DNA of 43,149 nucleotides from Nocardioidaceae bacterium (GCA_009780515.1 WQZX01000022.1:1-43149), one strand, 5' to 3'; positions 8,270-17,054 are shown, counted from the stretch's first letter. Notes: generated from the letters alone by a model not told the origin. A program made the numbers and translations.

Positions 8270-9343
8270 ATGTCGAGCATCGACGGCTTCTGGGCCGTGG
8301 TCCCGTGTGGTGGTGCCGGAACCCGGCTCTGGCCCCTGTCGCGCTCGGGGTCGCCGAAGTTCCTCCACGACCTCACCGGCAGCGGCCGCACCCTGCTGGA
8401 GCAGACCCACGACCGCCTCGCGCCGCTGGTCGAGGACCGCTTCCTCGTCGTGACCGGGGACGCGCACAGCGAGGCCGTGCGCAAGCAGCTCACCTCGCTG
8501 GAGGAGTCGGCCGTCTGGGCCGAGCCGTCGGCGCGCGACTCGATGGCCGCGATCGGGCTGGCCGCCGCGGTGCTCGAGCGGCGCGGCGCCGAGGTGATGG
8601 GCTCCTTCGCGGCCGACCACGTCATCGACGACCCGCAGCTGTTCGGCGAGACCGTGCGCCGGGCCGTGGCCGCGGCCCGCGAGGGCTGGCTGGTCACCAT
8701 CGGCATCGAGCCGACGTTCGCGTCCTCGGCCTTCGGCTACATCCACCAGGGCGAGGCGCTGCCCGGCCTCGAGGGCGCCCACCGTGTCGTCGAGTTCGTC
8801 GAGAAGCCGTCGGTCCCCGTCGCGGAGGAGTACGTCGCGACCGGCCACTTCCGCTGGAACGCCGGCATGTTCGTCGTACGCCCGACGGTGCTGCTGGACC
8901 TGCTCGGCGAGCGCGATCCCGACTTCGCGGCGACGCTGCGTGCGATCGCGGCCGACCCGACGCGGCTGCCCGAGCTGTGGGAGACGCTGCCGCGCATCGC
9001 CATCGACCACGCGGTCGCCGAGCCGGCTGCCGCGGCCGGCCGGGTGGCCGTCGTACCCGGCGCCTTCGGGTGGGACGACGTGGGGGACTTCGACTCCCTC
9101 GCCGGCCTGATCGCCGACCGGCACCAGCTGGCGGTCCTCGGCGACGCGGGCCTGCTGCACACCGACGGTGCCACCGGTCTGGTGGTCCCCGGCTCGGGGC
9201 GGATCGTGGCCGTGATCGGTCTCGACGACGTGGTCGTCGTCGACACCCCCGACGCCCTGCTCGTCACCACCCGCGACCGCGCCCAGGACGTGAAGTCGGT
9301 CGTGGCGGCCCTCAAGGACAAGGGCCGCCAGGACCTGACGTAG
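8270..9343 (+). CDS. manC: Mannose-1-phosphate guanylyltransferase
   Basis: A 357-residue cytoplasmic enzyme making GDP-mannose from mannose-1-phosphate and GTP. The N-terminal nucleotidyltransferase signature CGGAGTRLWPLSRSGSPKF is typical of the family. FAADHVI, FVEKPS and FRWNAGMFV are further conserved blocks around the active site, and WDDVGDFDSL is the usual near-C-terminal block. The length fits the single-domain form without a fused isomerase. The ATG at 8270 is favoured because of the -10 box 7 nt upstream. It is the counterpart of Rv3264c and works with manB at 17927. GDP-mannose would feed mannosylated lipids and wall glycans. It converges with the DUF3105 gene, with only 6 bp between the stop codons. 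Confidence 0.93.
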   Translation: MSSIDGFWAVVPCGGAGTRLWPLSRSGSPKFLHDLTGSGRTLLEQTHDRLAPLVEDRFLVVTGDAHSEAVRKQLTSLEESAVWAEPSARDSMAAIGLAAAVLERRGAEVMGSFAADHVIDDPQLFGETVRRAVAAAREGWLVTIGIEPTFASSAFGYIHQGEALPGLEGAHRVVEFVEKPSVPVAEEYVATGHFRWNAGMFVVRPTVLLDLLGERDPDFAATLRAIAADPTRLPELWETLPRIAIDHAVAEPAAAAGRVAVVPGAFGWDDVGDFDSLAGLIADRHQLAVLGDAGLLHTDGATGLVVPGSGRIVAVIGLDDVVVVDTPDALLVTTRDRAQDVKSVVAALKDKGRQDLT

Positions 9344-9349
9344 CGAGTG

Positions 9350-10129
9350 CTACTGGCTCATCGCCGCGCCGCCGATGGGCTCGGGGGCGTCGGTGTAGGG
9401 GTACTTGTTCATGAAGTCGGCCAGGGCGGCGCCGCTCGGGGCCGAGCAGTACTGCCAGACGCCGAGGGACTTGTTGTTGCCGCCGGCGGTCCAGTGGCTG
9501 AAGGCGATGTGCTCGCCGGCCGGGAACGTCTTGTGGCCCTTGATCTGCTGGATGTCCTTTGACGTCCACGGCACGGCCTTGAACGACAGCCGGTTGTTGG
9601 TGTCGTTGGCGTCGAGGTCCTTCGCGATCGCCTGGATCTGGTCCATGAACGTGCTGTTCTTGGCCGCGGTGTCGTCGTACCAGAGGATGGTGAAGCCGTG
9701 CTCGAGGTTGTGCACGAGCACCTCGAGCGGGAGCGTGTCGGAGGCGGTGTAGAACCGCTGGTCGATCGGCGCCGGCGCGATGCCGGGGACGTTCCAGTGC
9801 TTGCCGAACGCCGGCGGCGCGTCGTCGTAGGTGACGGTGGTGCCCTCGGGCACGTGCTGCTGGGCGGCGGTGGCGGTGCGGGTGACGACCGGCTTGCAGA
9901 CCGAGGCGGCGGCGCCGATCTGGTCCAGCGACTTGCCGCGGTACTTCTGGTTGTCGATCCAGCCCTTGATCGGCTTGTACGCCGCCGCGCCGATGATGAC
10001 CACCGCGACGATCACGCAGATCGTGACGATGACCGTGCCCTGCCGGTTGCCCGCGCGCCTCTGCTTGCGGCGGATGTCGTCGATGACCTTCTGACGGTCC
10101 GTCCGGTCGGACTTCTTGGGCTTGGCCAC
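9350..10129 (-). CDS. DUF3105 domain membrane protein
   Basis: A 259-residue protein with a short basic cytoplasmic N-terminus (PKKSDRTDRQKVIDD) and one membrane segment at about residues 32-50 (VIVTICVIVAVVIIGAAAY). A large extracytoplasmic domain follows, holding the DUF3105 hallmark VLVHNLEHGFTILWYDD and a later AFSHW block. The His residues suggest metal binding, but the function is unknown. The GTG at 10129 has GAGG about 9 nt upstream. It follows cofE by 43 bp on the same strand and may be the last gene of a cofD-cofE-DUF3105 unit. Confidence 0.88.
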   Translation of the reverse strand: MAKPKKSDRTDRQKVIDDIRRKQRRAGNRQGTVIVTICVIVAVVIIGAAAYKPIKGWIDNQKYRGKSLDQIGAAASVCKPVVTRTATAAQQHVPEGTTVTYDDAPPAFGKHWNVPGIAPAPIDQRFYTASDTLPLEVLVHNLEHGFTILWYDDTAAKNSTFMDQIQAIAKDLDANDTNNRLSFKAVPWTSKDIQQIKGHKTFPAGEHIAFSHWTAGGNNKSLGVWQYCSAPSGAALADFMNKYPYTDAPEPIGGAAMSQ

Positions 10130-10172
10130 GGGGGATTACCTCGGGTCTGTAAGGGCGATGGTCGCGGTGAGT

Positions 10173-11114
10173 CTACGGAGTGTGTGGGCGAAGTCGCAGG
10201 CCGGCGCCCCCTGCGGACACCTGGACCTGCCAGCCGTGCGCGAAGGCCACGGCACGTACGGCGTCCCCGCGCTCGTCCGGGCACGTCATCTCCGCGTCCC
10301 CGACGGCGGACGGTGCCGCGCCGATCGCGGCCAGGGCCGTGGCGAGGTCCGCGGCCGCGGCCGGGCTGCCGAACGGTACGGCGTCGCCGGGGTCGCCCAC
10401 CAGCGCTCGTACGACGGCCTCGCGGGCGCCGTACCCGAACATGTCGGCGCCGTCCGGCCGGATCAGCGCGGTCGCCCCCGGGCCGTCCTCGCCGGCGGGG
10501 AGGACCAGGTCGCCGCGGCCGCGCACGACCGCGAAGGGGCGGCCCGCGAGCTTGCCCTGGGCGAGCTCGGCGGCCGAGGCGATCTCGTCGGCGACGGCCG
10601 GTGCGGTGACGACCAGCGGGTTGCCGTGGGCGTCGACGCGGCCCTCGAAGCTCTCGACGACCGCCAGCCCGGCGGCGCCGATGGCGATGTCGGTCTGGCC
10701 GTCGCGCCAGGTGCGGCCGGCGGTGTCGGTGACGACGACCCCGACGTCGACGCCCGCGCGCTCGGCGATCGCGCGGCGTAGCGCCCGTGCCGAGGCGTCG
10801 GGGTCCTCGGGCAGCAGGACGACCGCACCGGCCGCGACGTTGGAGCCGTCGACCCCGGCCGCCGCCATGGTCAGCCCCAGCCGGTTGCGCACGATCCGGG
10901 TCGGGCCGCGGCTCGCCACGACCCGGGTCGTCTCGGCGTCGATCCAGCGCTCGCGATCGCCCTCGACCACACGGCCCTCCGCCTTGCTGACGACCTTGCT
11001 GGTGACGACGACGACGTCGCCGTCGGCGAGCTCGACGAGCGGGAGCAGCACGCCCACGAGGTCCTCGCCCCGCCCGATCTCCGGCACCCCGTCGGGGGCC
11101 CAGACCTCCAGCAT
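10173..11114 (-). CDS. cofE: Coenzyme F420-0:L-glutamate ligase
   Basis: A 313-residue GTP-dependent ligase that adds L-glutamate residues to F420-0 in cofactor F420 synthesis. Family blocks include VVVVTSKVVSKAEGR, ADGDVVVV, VVVTDTAGRTWRDGQTDIA and DEIASAAELAQGK. M. tuberculosis FbiB (448 residues) carries a fused FMN reductase domain after the ligase. Here that domain is absent. Only a tail of about 65-90 residues follows the ligase core, ending in a GWQVQVSAGG region of unknown role. The ATG at 11114 overlaps the TGA of cofD by one base (TGATG), so translation is coupled. Confidence 0.9.
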   Translation of the reverse strand: MLEVWAPDGVPEIGRGEDLVGVLLPLVELADGDVVVVTSKVVSKAEGRVVEGDRERWIDAETTRVVASRGPTRIVRNRLGLTMAAAGVDGSNVAAGAVVLLPEDPDASARALRRAIAERAGVDVGVVVTDTAGRTWRDGQTDIAIGAAGLAVVESFEGRVDAHGNPLVVTAPAVADEIASAAELAQGKLAGRPFAVVRGRGDLVLPAGEDGPGATALIRPDGADMFGYGAREAVVRALVGDPGDAVPFGSPAAAADLATALAAIGAAPSAVGDAEMTCPDERGDAVRAVAFAHGWQVQVSAGGAGLRLRPHTP

Positions 11115-12163
11115 CAGACCAGCTCGACGGCGGCGGCGGCCATCGCCGCGGTGGCGTCGTGGTCGGTCATCATGAGGGGCACGGCGGCGCAGGCGATGCC
11201 CGCCGCCTCGACCCGCTCGACCTGGGCCGCGTCGCGCTCGTCGACCAGCCAGCCGTCGAGGACTCCGCCCGCGCTGCGGGCGCCGTAGTCGAGCGCGACC
11301 CCCGCCGCGCTCACCTCGACGCCGATGGAGGTGAGCATCTGCTCGGCCATGCCGCGCACGTGGGAGGAGCCGACGATCGGGGAGAGGCCGACCACCGGAG
11401 CCGACGTCGTACGGACCGCGTCGCGGATGCCGGGGACGCCGAGGATGGTGCCGACGGAGACCACGGGGTTGGACGGCGGCAGGACCAGCAGGTCGGTCTC
11501 GAGGATCGCGTCGAGCACCCCGGGCGCCGGCGTGGCCTGGTCGATGCCGACCGCGACGACCTTCTCGGCCGGGACCTCGGCGTGCAGCCGCACCCAGTAC
11601 TCCTGGAAGTGCACCACCCGCATGCCGCTCGGCGACTCGGCGTCCGCCACGGCGACGTGGGTCTCGACGCGGTCGTCCGACATGGGCAGCAGGCGCAGCC
11701 CCGCGCCGTACGTCGGGGTGAGCCAGCGCCGGCACAGCGCCTCGGTCACCTGGGAGAGCGGGTAGCCGGCCTCGAGCATCTGCGTGCGGACGAGGTGGGT
11801 GGCGATGTCGCGGTCGCCGAGGCCGAACCAGGTCGGCTCCACGCCGTACGCCGCCAGCTCGTCCTTGGCGCTCCAGGTCTCCTCGCGGCGGCCCCATCCG
11901 CGCTCGGGGTCGATGCCGTCGCCGAGGGTGTACATCACGGTGTCGAGGTCGGGGCAGACCTTGAGGCCGTGGATCCACCAGTCGTCGCCGGTGTTCGCGA
12001 TGACCGTGACCACGGCGTCGGGGGAGACGCGCGGGAGCGCTCCGGTGCGGATCCCGTGGAGAAGACCCTGGAGGAACCTGGCCCCGCCCATACCGCCCGA
12101 CAGCACGGTGATCCGCCGGAGGGTCCCGTCGGGGGCGGTCGACGCGGATGATGCACTCTGCAT
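11114..12163 (-). CDS. cofD: 2-phospho-L-lactate/PEP transferase of F420 synthesis (CofD/FbiA)
   Basis: A 349-residue enzyme that joins the phospholactyl or phosphoenolpyruvyl unit to the deazaflavin Fo, the step before glutamylation. It shows the family's VLSGGMGGARFLQGL nucleotide-binding start, NTGDDWWIHGLKVCPDLD, WFGLGDRDIATHL and PPSNPVVSVGTILGVPG. The ATG at 12163 adds about 17 residues (MQSASSASTAPDG...) before the family start and has only a weak ribosome-binding site, so the true start could lie a little further in. It diverges from whiB2, the order seen at Rv3261/Rv3260c. Confidence 0.93.
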   Translation of the reverse strand: MQSASSASTAPDGTLRRITVLSGGMGGARFLQGLLHGIRTGALPRVSPDAVVTVIANTGDDWWIHGLKVCPDLDTVMYTLGDGIDPERGWGRREETWSAKDELAAYGVEPTWFGLGDRDIATHLVRTQMLEAGYPLSQVTEALCRRWLTPTYGAGLRLLPMSDDRVETHVAVADAESPSGMRVVHFQEYWVRLHAEVPAEKVVAVGIDQATPAPGVLDAILETDLLVLPPSNPVVSVGTILGVPGIRDAVRTTSAPVVGLSPIVGSSHVRGMAEQMLTSIGVEVSAAGVALDYGARSAGGVLDGWLVDERDAAQVERVEAAGIACAAVPLMMTDHDATAAMAAAAVELV

Positions 12164-12164
12164 G

Positions 12165-12193
12165 GGGACAACTCTGCCCGACGCCGGGACAAC
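12165..12193. promoter_or_regulatory. GGGACAAC direct repeats upstream of cofD
   Basis: GGGACAAC occurs at 12165-12172 and 12186-12193, 21 bp apart, i.e. about two helical turns. The pair lies directly before the cofD start codon and could be a tandem operator. Confidence 0.35.
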
Positions 12194-12238
12194 CTCCCGG
12201 ATGTGGTCCCGACGAAGGGACGTATAGCAGGTTCGGGG

Positions 12239-12268
12239 TTGACTTCACGCGTATGACATGCGTGTAAT
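12239..12268 (+). promoter_or_regulatory. whiB2 promoter
   Basis: TTGACT (12239-12244) and TGTAAT (12263-12268) are separated by 18 bp, close to the housekeeping consensus. CACGC (12246-12250) and GCGTG (12260-12264) form an inverted repeat within the spacer, a possible operator. Transcription would begin near 12275, leaving a leader of about 95 nt. Confidence 0.55.
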
Positions 12269-12370
12269 TTCACCAGTGTCCTTCTTCGGCGTGGCCGGTT
12301 GACACCGACTCGGGGGAGAAGCACACCAACAGGCAGCGGAACAGCCGTTGGGGTCGAAAGGGGCGGAACC

Positions 12371-12625
12371 GTGAGGGAACTCTTCCTGGTTGAGGCAGAG
12401 TCCGACGAGGTCGGTTGGCAGGAGCGCGCGCTCTGTGCGCAGACCGACCCTGAAGCATTCTTCCCGGAGAAGGGCGGGTCGACGCGGGAGGCCAAGAAGG
12501 TCTGCCAGACCTGCGAGGTCCGGGTCGAGTGCCTGGAGGCCGCGCTCGGCAACGACGAGCGCTTCGGCATCTGGGGCGGGCTCTCCGAGCGTGAGCGTAG
12601 GAAGCTGAAGAAGCGAGCGGTCTGA
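12371..12625 (+). CDS. whiB2: WhiB-family iron-sulfur transcription regulator (WhiB2/WhmD type)
   Basis: An 84-residue protein. Four cysteines at 22, 45, 48 and 54 (pattern C-x22-C-x2-C-x5-C) would hold a [4Fe-4S] cluster. The GIWGG turn at 66-70 and the basic tail RERRKLKKRAV are WhiB hallmarks. Regulators of this type act with sigma factor and, for the WhiB2/WhiB class, control septation and development. The GTG at 12371 is chosen because AAAGGGG lies 7 nt upstream and because the protein then begins like known homologues (RELFLVEAE). Position between cofD and the glycosyltransferase matches the M. tuberculosis order. Confidence 0.95.
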   Translation: MRELFLVEAESDEVGWQERALCAQTDPEAFFPEKGGSTREAKKVCQTCEVRVECLEAALGNDERFGIWGGLSERERRKLKKRAV

Positions 12626-12632
12626 ATCGGTG

Positions 12633-12669
12633 TGAGATAGGACCGGTCGGCGCTGGTTCGACCGGCTCA
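12633..12669 (+). terminator. Hairpin downstream of whiB2
   Basis: CCGGTCG (12643-12649) and CGACCGG (12659-12665) form a perfect stem with a 9-nt loop. TGAG/CTCA can extend it beyond an internal bulge. There is no T-run. Confidence 0.45.
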
Positions 12670-12681
12670 CCCTCGTCCACG

Positions 12682-12687
12682 TAGGGT
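12682..12687 (+). promoter_or_regulatory. -10 element before the membrane glycosyltransferase gene
   Basis: TAGGGT lies 8 nt before the GTG at 12696, consistent with a leaderless or nearly leaderless transcript. AGGG within it could alternatively serve as a weak ribosome-binding site. Confidence 0.45.
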
Positions 12688-12695
12688 GATCGGTC

Positions 12696-15593
12696 GTGTC
12701 AGCGTCGAACGGCGCCGGTGTTCCGGGGCCACAGGTCTCGGTCCTATTGGTCAGCCACGACGGCTCGTCGTGGCTCAACCCGGTTCTCGCCGGGATCGCC
12801 GCCCAGACGGCGCCCGTGGCGTCGGTCGTCGCGGTCGACACCGGCAGCACCGACGGCAGCGCCGACCTCGTCGAGCAGGCGCTCGGCGCCGGCAGGATCC
12901 CGGCCGCGGTGCTGCGGGCCGACTCGGGGACGTCCTTCCCGCAGGCCGTCGCCCACGCCGCCACCGCGCTGTCCGAGAACGGCCACCACCCGGAGTGGCT
13001 GTGGATCCTGCACGACGACGCGAACCCGGACCCGAGCGCCCTCGCCGAGCTGCTGGCGGCCGCCGAGGAGAACCCGCAGGCCGACATCCTCGGACCGAAG
13101 CTGCGCGAGTGGCCCTCGCTCAAGCGCCTGCTCGAGCTCGGCGTCACCATCAGCGGCACGGGCCGGCGCGAGACCGGCCTCGAGCACGGTGAGTACGACC
13201 AGGGCCAGCACGACCAGGTCCGCGAGGTCCTCGCCGTCAACACGGCCGGCATGCTCATCCGTCGTACCACCTTCGAGGAGCTCGGCGGCTTCGACGAGCA
13301 GCTGCCGATGTTCGGCAACGACATCGATCTCGGCTGGCGTGCCGCGTCCGCCGGCCACACCACGCTCGTCGTGCCGCGCGCGATCGTCTTCCACGGCGAG
13401 GCCGCCCACCGCGGCGTACGCCGGACGGCGCTGACCGGTCGGCACACCCACTTCCAGGAGCGGCGGGCGGCGCTCTACACGCTGCTCGCGAACTGCCGCG
13501 GCGGCTGGCTGCCGTTCCAGGCCCTCCGGCTGGCGATCGGCTCGCTGATCCGGATGGTCGGCTTCCTGCTCGTGCGCAGCGCGGGCGAGGCCCTCGACGA
13601 GCTCGCCGCCGTCGGCTCGGTGCTGTCCCGGCCCGGCCAGATCCTCGCCGCGCGGCGCCGCCGTCGCGAGGCGGCCGCCGGTCGCGCGCCCGACCGTGAG
13701 CGCCTGCGCCGGCTGCTCGCGCCGTGGTGGCTGCCCTACCGCCACGGACTGGACTTCCTGACCGACCTCGTCGCCGCGGCCACGAACCAGGCAGCGGACG
13801 TCGCCGAGCGACGCCGGCTCGCCGCCGCCGAGCGCGACCCCGCGCCCGTGGTGGCCCGCCACCGCGAGGGCGAGGAGTTCGAGGACACCGGCTGGATCGT
13901 CAGGTTCTTCACCAGCCCGGTCGCGATCGTGATCGCCCTGATCGTGCTGGCGCTCGTCGTCGGCGCCCGCAGCGCCTTCGGCAACATCTCCGGCGGCGCG
14001 CTGTCGCCCGCGCCGACCGGTCGCGGCACCTGGTGGGCGCTGCACCTCGAGAGCTGGCACGCCATCGGCTTCGGCAGCAGCGTCCCGGCGCCGCCGTACG
14101 TCGCTCCGCTGGCGGTGCTCGGCTCCATCTTCGGGCCCGGGTTCACGATGTCGCTGCTGCTGATCGGGTCGGCGCCGGCCGCGCTGTGGGGCGCGTGGCG
14201 CTTCCTGCGCGTCGTCGCCCGTCTCATCTCGCCGCACGGCGCCAGCACCTGGCTGCTGCTGTGGGCCTCGACGACCTACGCGCTCGTGCCGTTGGTCGCC
14301 GGCGCCTGGGGCAGCGGTCGATGGGGTGTCGTGGTCGCCGCCGCGCTGCTGCCGTGGATGGGCCACGCGGCGCTCGGCTTCGCCGACCCCGACGCCGAGC
14401 GGCGCTGGCGCGCCACCTGGCGGGCCGGGCTGCTGCTGGCGCTGCTGACCGCGTTCGCACCGATGATGTGGTGGTTCTTCCTGCTCCTCGCCGCGGTCGT
14501 CCTCGGCGTCGCGGCCGCGGTCGTGCGCTCGGTGATCCGCGACCGCTCGGTGTGGGGCCCGCCGGTGGCGGCCCTCGGCCTGCCCCTGCTCCTGCTGGCT
14601 CCGTGGTGGCTGCCGTCGCTCTGGAAGGGCGCCTCGGCCGGTGTCCTGCTCGACATCGGCCGCTGGCCGACGCCGTCGACCGACGGCCTGTCGCTGATCG
14701 CCGGCCGCTTCGGCGACGTCGGCGCGCCGTTGTGGCTGGGCCTGATCCTCCCCGTGCTGGCCCTCGTCGCGCTGATCCCGCGCTCCACGCGCATCGGCGT
14801 CGTGGTCTGCTGGCTGGTCGCGGCGGTGGCCGCCGTGCTCGCCGTACCGATGGCGCACATCTCGATCGAGCTGCCCGGCCTCAGCCACCAGCAGCCCGGT
14901 CTGGGCGCCCTGATCCTGGTCATGGGCGGCGCCTGGCTCACCGCGATCGTGCTCGGCTCGGTCGCGCTCCGCGAGGTCGTGCTGGCCAAGGTCGTCCAGG
15001 CGGCGGTGGCGGTGTGCGGCATCGCCGCGATCGTCGTACCGGTCGTCGGGCTCGGCTGGTTCGCGGTCGGCGGCGGCAACCAGCTCCAGGCCGGGCCGAG
15101 CAACGGCGTGCCGGTCTTCATGCAGCAGCAGGCCGAGAGCGGCGACCAGTACGGCATCCTCGTGCTCCGCGGCGACGTCGCGAAGGGGCTCGACTACCAG
15201 GTCATCCGGGGCGACGGCCCGACCGTGGGCGAGGACGAGATCGAGGCGCTGACGCCGGCCGACCCGAAGGTGCACACCCTGCTGCAGGCCCTCGTCACCG
15301 CGCCCTCCGCCGCCGCGGTGCAGGACCTGAGCGATCGCGGCATCCGCTACATCGTGCAGCCCGCGCCCGCCGACGGGTCGATCGCGCAGCGACTCGACGC
15401 GACCAGCGGGCTCGAGCGCGCCAGCACGGCCAACCGCGAGACGCGGGCCTGGGAGATCGTGCACCAGCCGCCGGCGAGCTCCGTCGAGGGTCCGCACGAC
15501 TGGCCCCGCATCATCCTGCTGGTCGTCCAGCTGGTGGCCGTGGTGGTGGTCGTCGTGCTCGCACTTCCCCAGATCCGAAGGAGTCGGCAATGA
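12696..15593 (+). CDS. Large membrane glycosyltransferase (GT2 domain plus multispanning region)
   Basis: A 965-residue protein. Residues 1-300 form a GT-A family 2 domain: VSVLLVSHDGSSWL, DTGSTDGS, the DD pair in WILHDDANPDPS near residue 106, and FGNDIDLGWRAASAGH as the catalytic acidic block. A basic linker leads to many membrane helices from about residue 400 (IVIALIVLALVVGA) to the C-terminus, with an extracytoplasmic segment near 800-920. It probably transfers sugars to a lipid-linked or exported wall glycan. It lies downstream of whiB2 and overlaps the DUF5719 gene by an ATGA junction, so the two are likely functional partners. Sugar and acceptor are unknown. Confidence 0.88.
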   Translation: MSASNGAGVPGPQVSVLLVSHDGSSWLNPVLAGIAAQTAPVASVVAVDTGSTDGSADLVEQALGAGRIPAAVLRADSGTSFPQAVAHAATALSENGHHPEWLWILHDDANPDPSALAELLAAAEENPQADILGPKLREWPSLKRLLELGVTISGTGRRETGLEHGEYDQGQHDQVREVLAVNTAGMLIRRTTFEELGGFDEQLPMFGNDIDLGWRAASAGHTTLVVPRAIVFHGEAAHRGVRRTALTGRHTHFQERRAALYTLLANCRGGWLPFQALRLAIGSLIRMVGFLLVRSAGEALDELAAVGSVLSRPGQILAARRRRREAAAGRAPDRERLRRLLAPWWLPYRHGLDFLTDLVAAATNQAADVAERRRLAAAERDPAPVVARHREGEEFEDTGWIVRFFTSPVAIVIALIVLALVVGARSAFGNISGGALSPAPTGRGTWWALHLESWHAIGFGSSVPAPPYVAPLAVLGSIFGPGFTMSLLLIGSAPAALWGAWRFLRVVARLISPHGASTWLLLWASTTYALVPLVAGAWGSGRWGVVVAAALLPWMGHAALGFADPDAERRWRATWRAGLLLALLTAFAPMMWWFFLLLAAVVLGVAAAVVRSVIRDRSVWGPPVAALGLPLLLLAPWWLPSLWKGASAGVLLDIGRWPTPSTDGLSLIAGRFGDVGAPLWLGLILPVLALVALIPRSTRIGVVVCWLVAAVAAVLAVPMAHISIELPGLSHQQPGLGALILVMGGAWLTAIVLGSVALREVVLAKVVQAAVAVCGIAAIVVPVVGLGWFAVGGGNQLQAGPSNGVPVFMQQQAESGDQYGILVLRGDVAKGLDYQVIRGDGPTVGEDEIEALTPADPKVHTLLQALVTAPSAAAVQDLSDRGIRYIVQPAPADGSIAQRLDATSGLERASTANRETRAWEIVHQPPASSVEGPHDWPRIILLVVQLVAVVVVVVLALPQIRRSRQ

Positions 15594-17023
15594 GTGAGCC
15601 GCGCTCGAGCCGCAGGGCCGATCGCAACGCCGCCGCGCCGGGCCGCAGGGCCGGCGGCGGTGGACGCCGCCGTGTGGACGTGGTCGTCGCCCTCGCCATC
15701 GCGCTTCCGGTCGTCGTCGCGATCGGCATGGGCTCGATCGGGTCCGGCCCCGACACCGCCGCCCACGGCGGCAGCCCGACGCTGACCGGGCTGACCTCGG
15801 CGTCGCTGACCTGCCCCGGCCCGGCCGGCAAGCAGGCCGAGCCGGTCGTCGTCGCCCGCGCCCCGCGCGTCGCGGGGGGACCGGTGACGGTGCGCTCCAG
15901 CGGCTCGGGCACCCGCCTGACGAGCAGCAAGCAGGTCACCGCGACGCCCAGCTCTCCGGCCTCGTTCGCCGGCCCCGGGCCGACCGTGCTCGACGCGGAG
16001 GGCGCCTCCGCGCCCGGCCTCGTCGCCGGCCGGCGCGAGCCCGCCGCCGCAGCGGCGTGCTCGGTCCCCTCCTACGACCAGTGGTACGTCGGCCTGGGCG
16101 CCTCCGCGATCAACGACTCCGTCCTCGTGCTGACCAACCCCGATCCCGGCCAGGCGGTGGTCGACACCGAGCTCTTCGGCACCAACGGGCCGATCAGCGC
16201 CGACCAGCTGCGCGGCATCGTCGTCCCCTCGCACGGCGTGGTGACCGTCGACCTCGCGAAGAAGGTGCCGACCCGCGCGACCTTCGCAGCCCACGTCCAG
16301 GTGTCCCGCGGCCGTGTCGGGGTGAGCGTGGAGCACCGCTACGACCGGCTCGGTGGGGCCAAGGTGGTCAGCGACTACGTCCCGGCGCTGGACGGCGCCT
16401 CGACCGACCAGTCGCTGGTCGGTGCGCCCTCGCAGACCAAGTCGCTCCTGCTGGCCAACCCGGGCAACAACGAGGCACGCGCGACCGTGCGGGTGCTGAC
16501 CTCGAGCTCGGTCTTCACCCCGACGGGCACCCAGCCCGTCGTCGTACCTCCGCAGTCGGTGGTGCGCGTCTCGATGGGCCACGTGGTCCCGCCCTCGGCC
16601 GCCAAGGGCATGCTCGGGCTGGTCGTCGACTCCGATCACCCGGTGCTGGCCACGACGCGCGGGATGGTCGGCGGCGACATGAGCATGGTCGGGGCCTCGC
16701 CCACGATCACCGGACCGACGGGTGCCGTCGTGCCGGACGGCCCGACGAAGCTGGTGATGGCGGGGGCCGCGCGCGCCGGCGTGGTCGACCTGACCGCGAC
16801 CGACGCCAAGGGCCACACGCTGCTGAGCAACAAGTCGGTCGACGTCGCACCCGGCCGCGGCGTCTCGGTCCAGCTGCCCAAGGGAGCCGCGGTCGTCACG
16901 CTCGACCCGCGGAACACCTCGATCCAGGCGAGCCTGGTCACCCTGGCCAAGGACGCCAGCTCGGTCGTGCCGATCCGCGACACCGTGGTCCACGCCGAGG
17001 TCCCGGCCATCCGGCCGCATTGA
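15590..17023 (+). CDS. DUF5719 family exported protein
   Basis: A 477-residue protein with a basic N-terminus and one signal-anchor segment at about residues 28-47 (VDVVVALAIALPVVVAIGMG). The rest is extracytoplasmic and rich in beta-type, Val/Thr/Ser-rich sequence, with blocks such as SVLVLTNPDPGQAVVDTELFG and SLLLANPGNNEARATVRV that look like repeated immunoglobulin-like units. It fits the DUF5719 family, which in actinobacteria accompanies the GT2 membrane protein. The ATG overlaps the upstream stop (ATGA) and has GAAGGAG 6 nt upstream. Its function is unknown; helping the glycosyltransferase outside the membrane is a reasonable guess. Confidence 0.85.
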   Translation: MSEPRSSRRADRNAAAPGRRAGGGGRRRVDVVVALAIALPVVVAIGMGSIGSGPDTAAHGGSPTLTGLTSASLTCPGPAGKQAEPVVVARAPRVAGGPVTVRSSGSGTRLTSSKQVTATPSSPASFAGPGPTVLDAEGASAPGLVAGRREPAAAAACSVPSYDQWYVGLGASAINDSVLVLTNPDPGQAVVDTELFGTNGPISADQLRGIVVPSHGVVTVDLAKKVPTRATFAAHVQVSRGRVGVSVEHRYDRLGGAKVVSDYVPALDGASTDQSLVGAPSQTKSLLLANPGNNEARATVRVLTSSSVFTPTGTQPVVVPPQSVVRVSMGHVVPPSAAKGMLGLVVDSDHPVLATTRGMVGGDMSMVGASPTITGPTGAVVPDGPTKLVMAGAARAGVVDLTATDAKGHTLLSNKSVDVAPGRGVSVQLPKGAAVVTLDPRNTSIQASLVTLAKDASSVVPIRDTVVHAEVPAIRPH

Positions 17024-17024
17024 G

Positions 17025-17048
17025 CCGACCTGCGCGAGCAGCTGTCGG
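17025..17048. terminator. Hairpin between convergent genes
   Basis: CCGAC-CTGC, loop GCGA, GCAG, a two-base bulge and GTCGG form a compact stem in the 31-bp gap between convergent stop codons. It may serve both strands. Confidence 0.45.
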
Positions 17049-17054
17049 GGTGGG

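Noticed and set aside
12744..15590. A 948-residue minus-strand frame
   Set aside because: It is antisense to the membrane glycosyltransferase, has a His/Gln/Arg/Asp-rich shadow composition and no recognisable motif.
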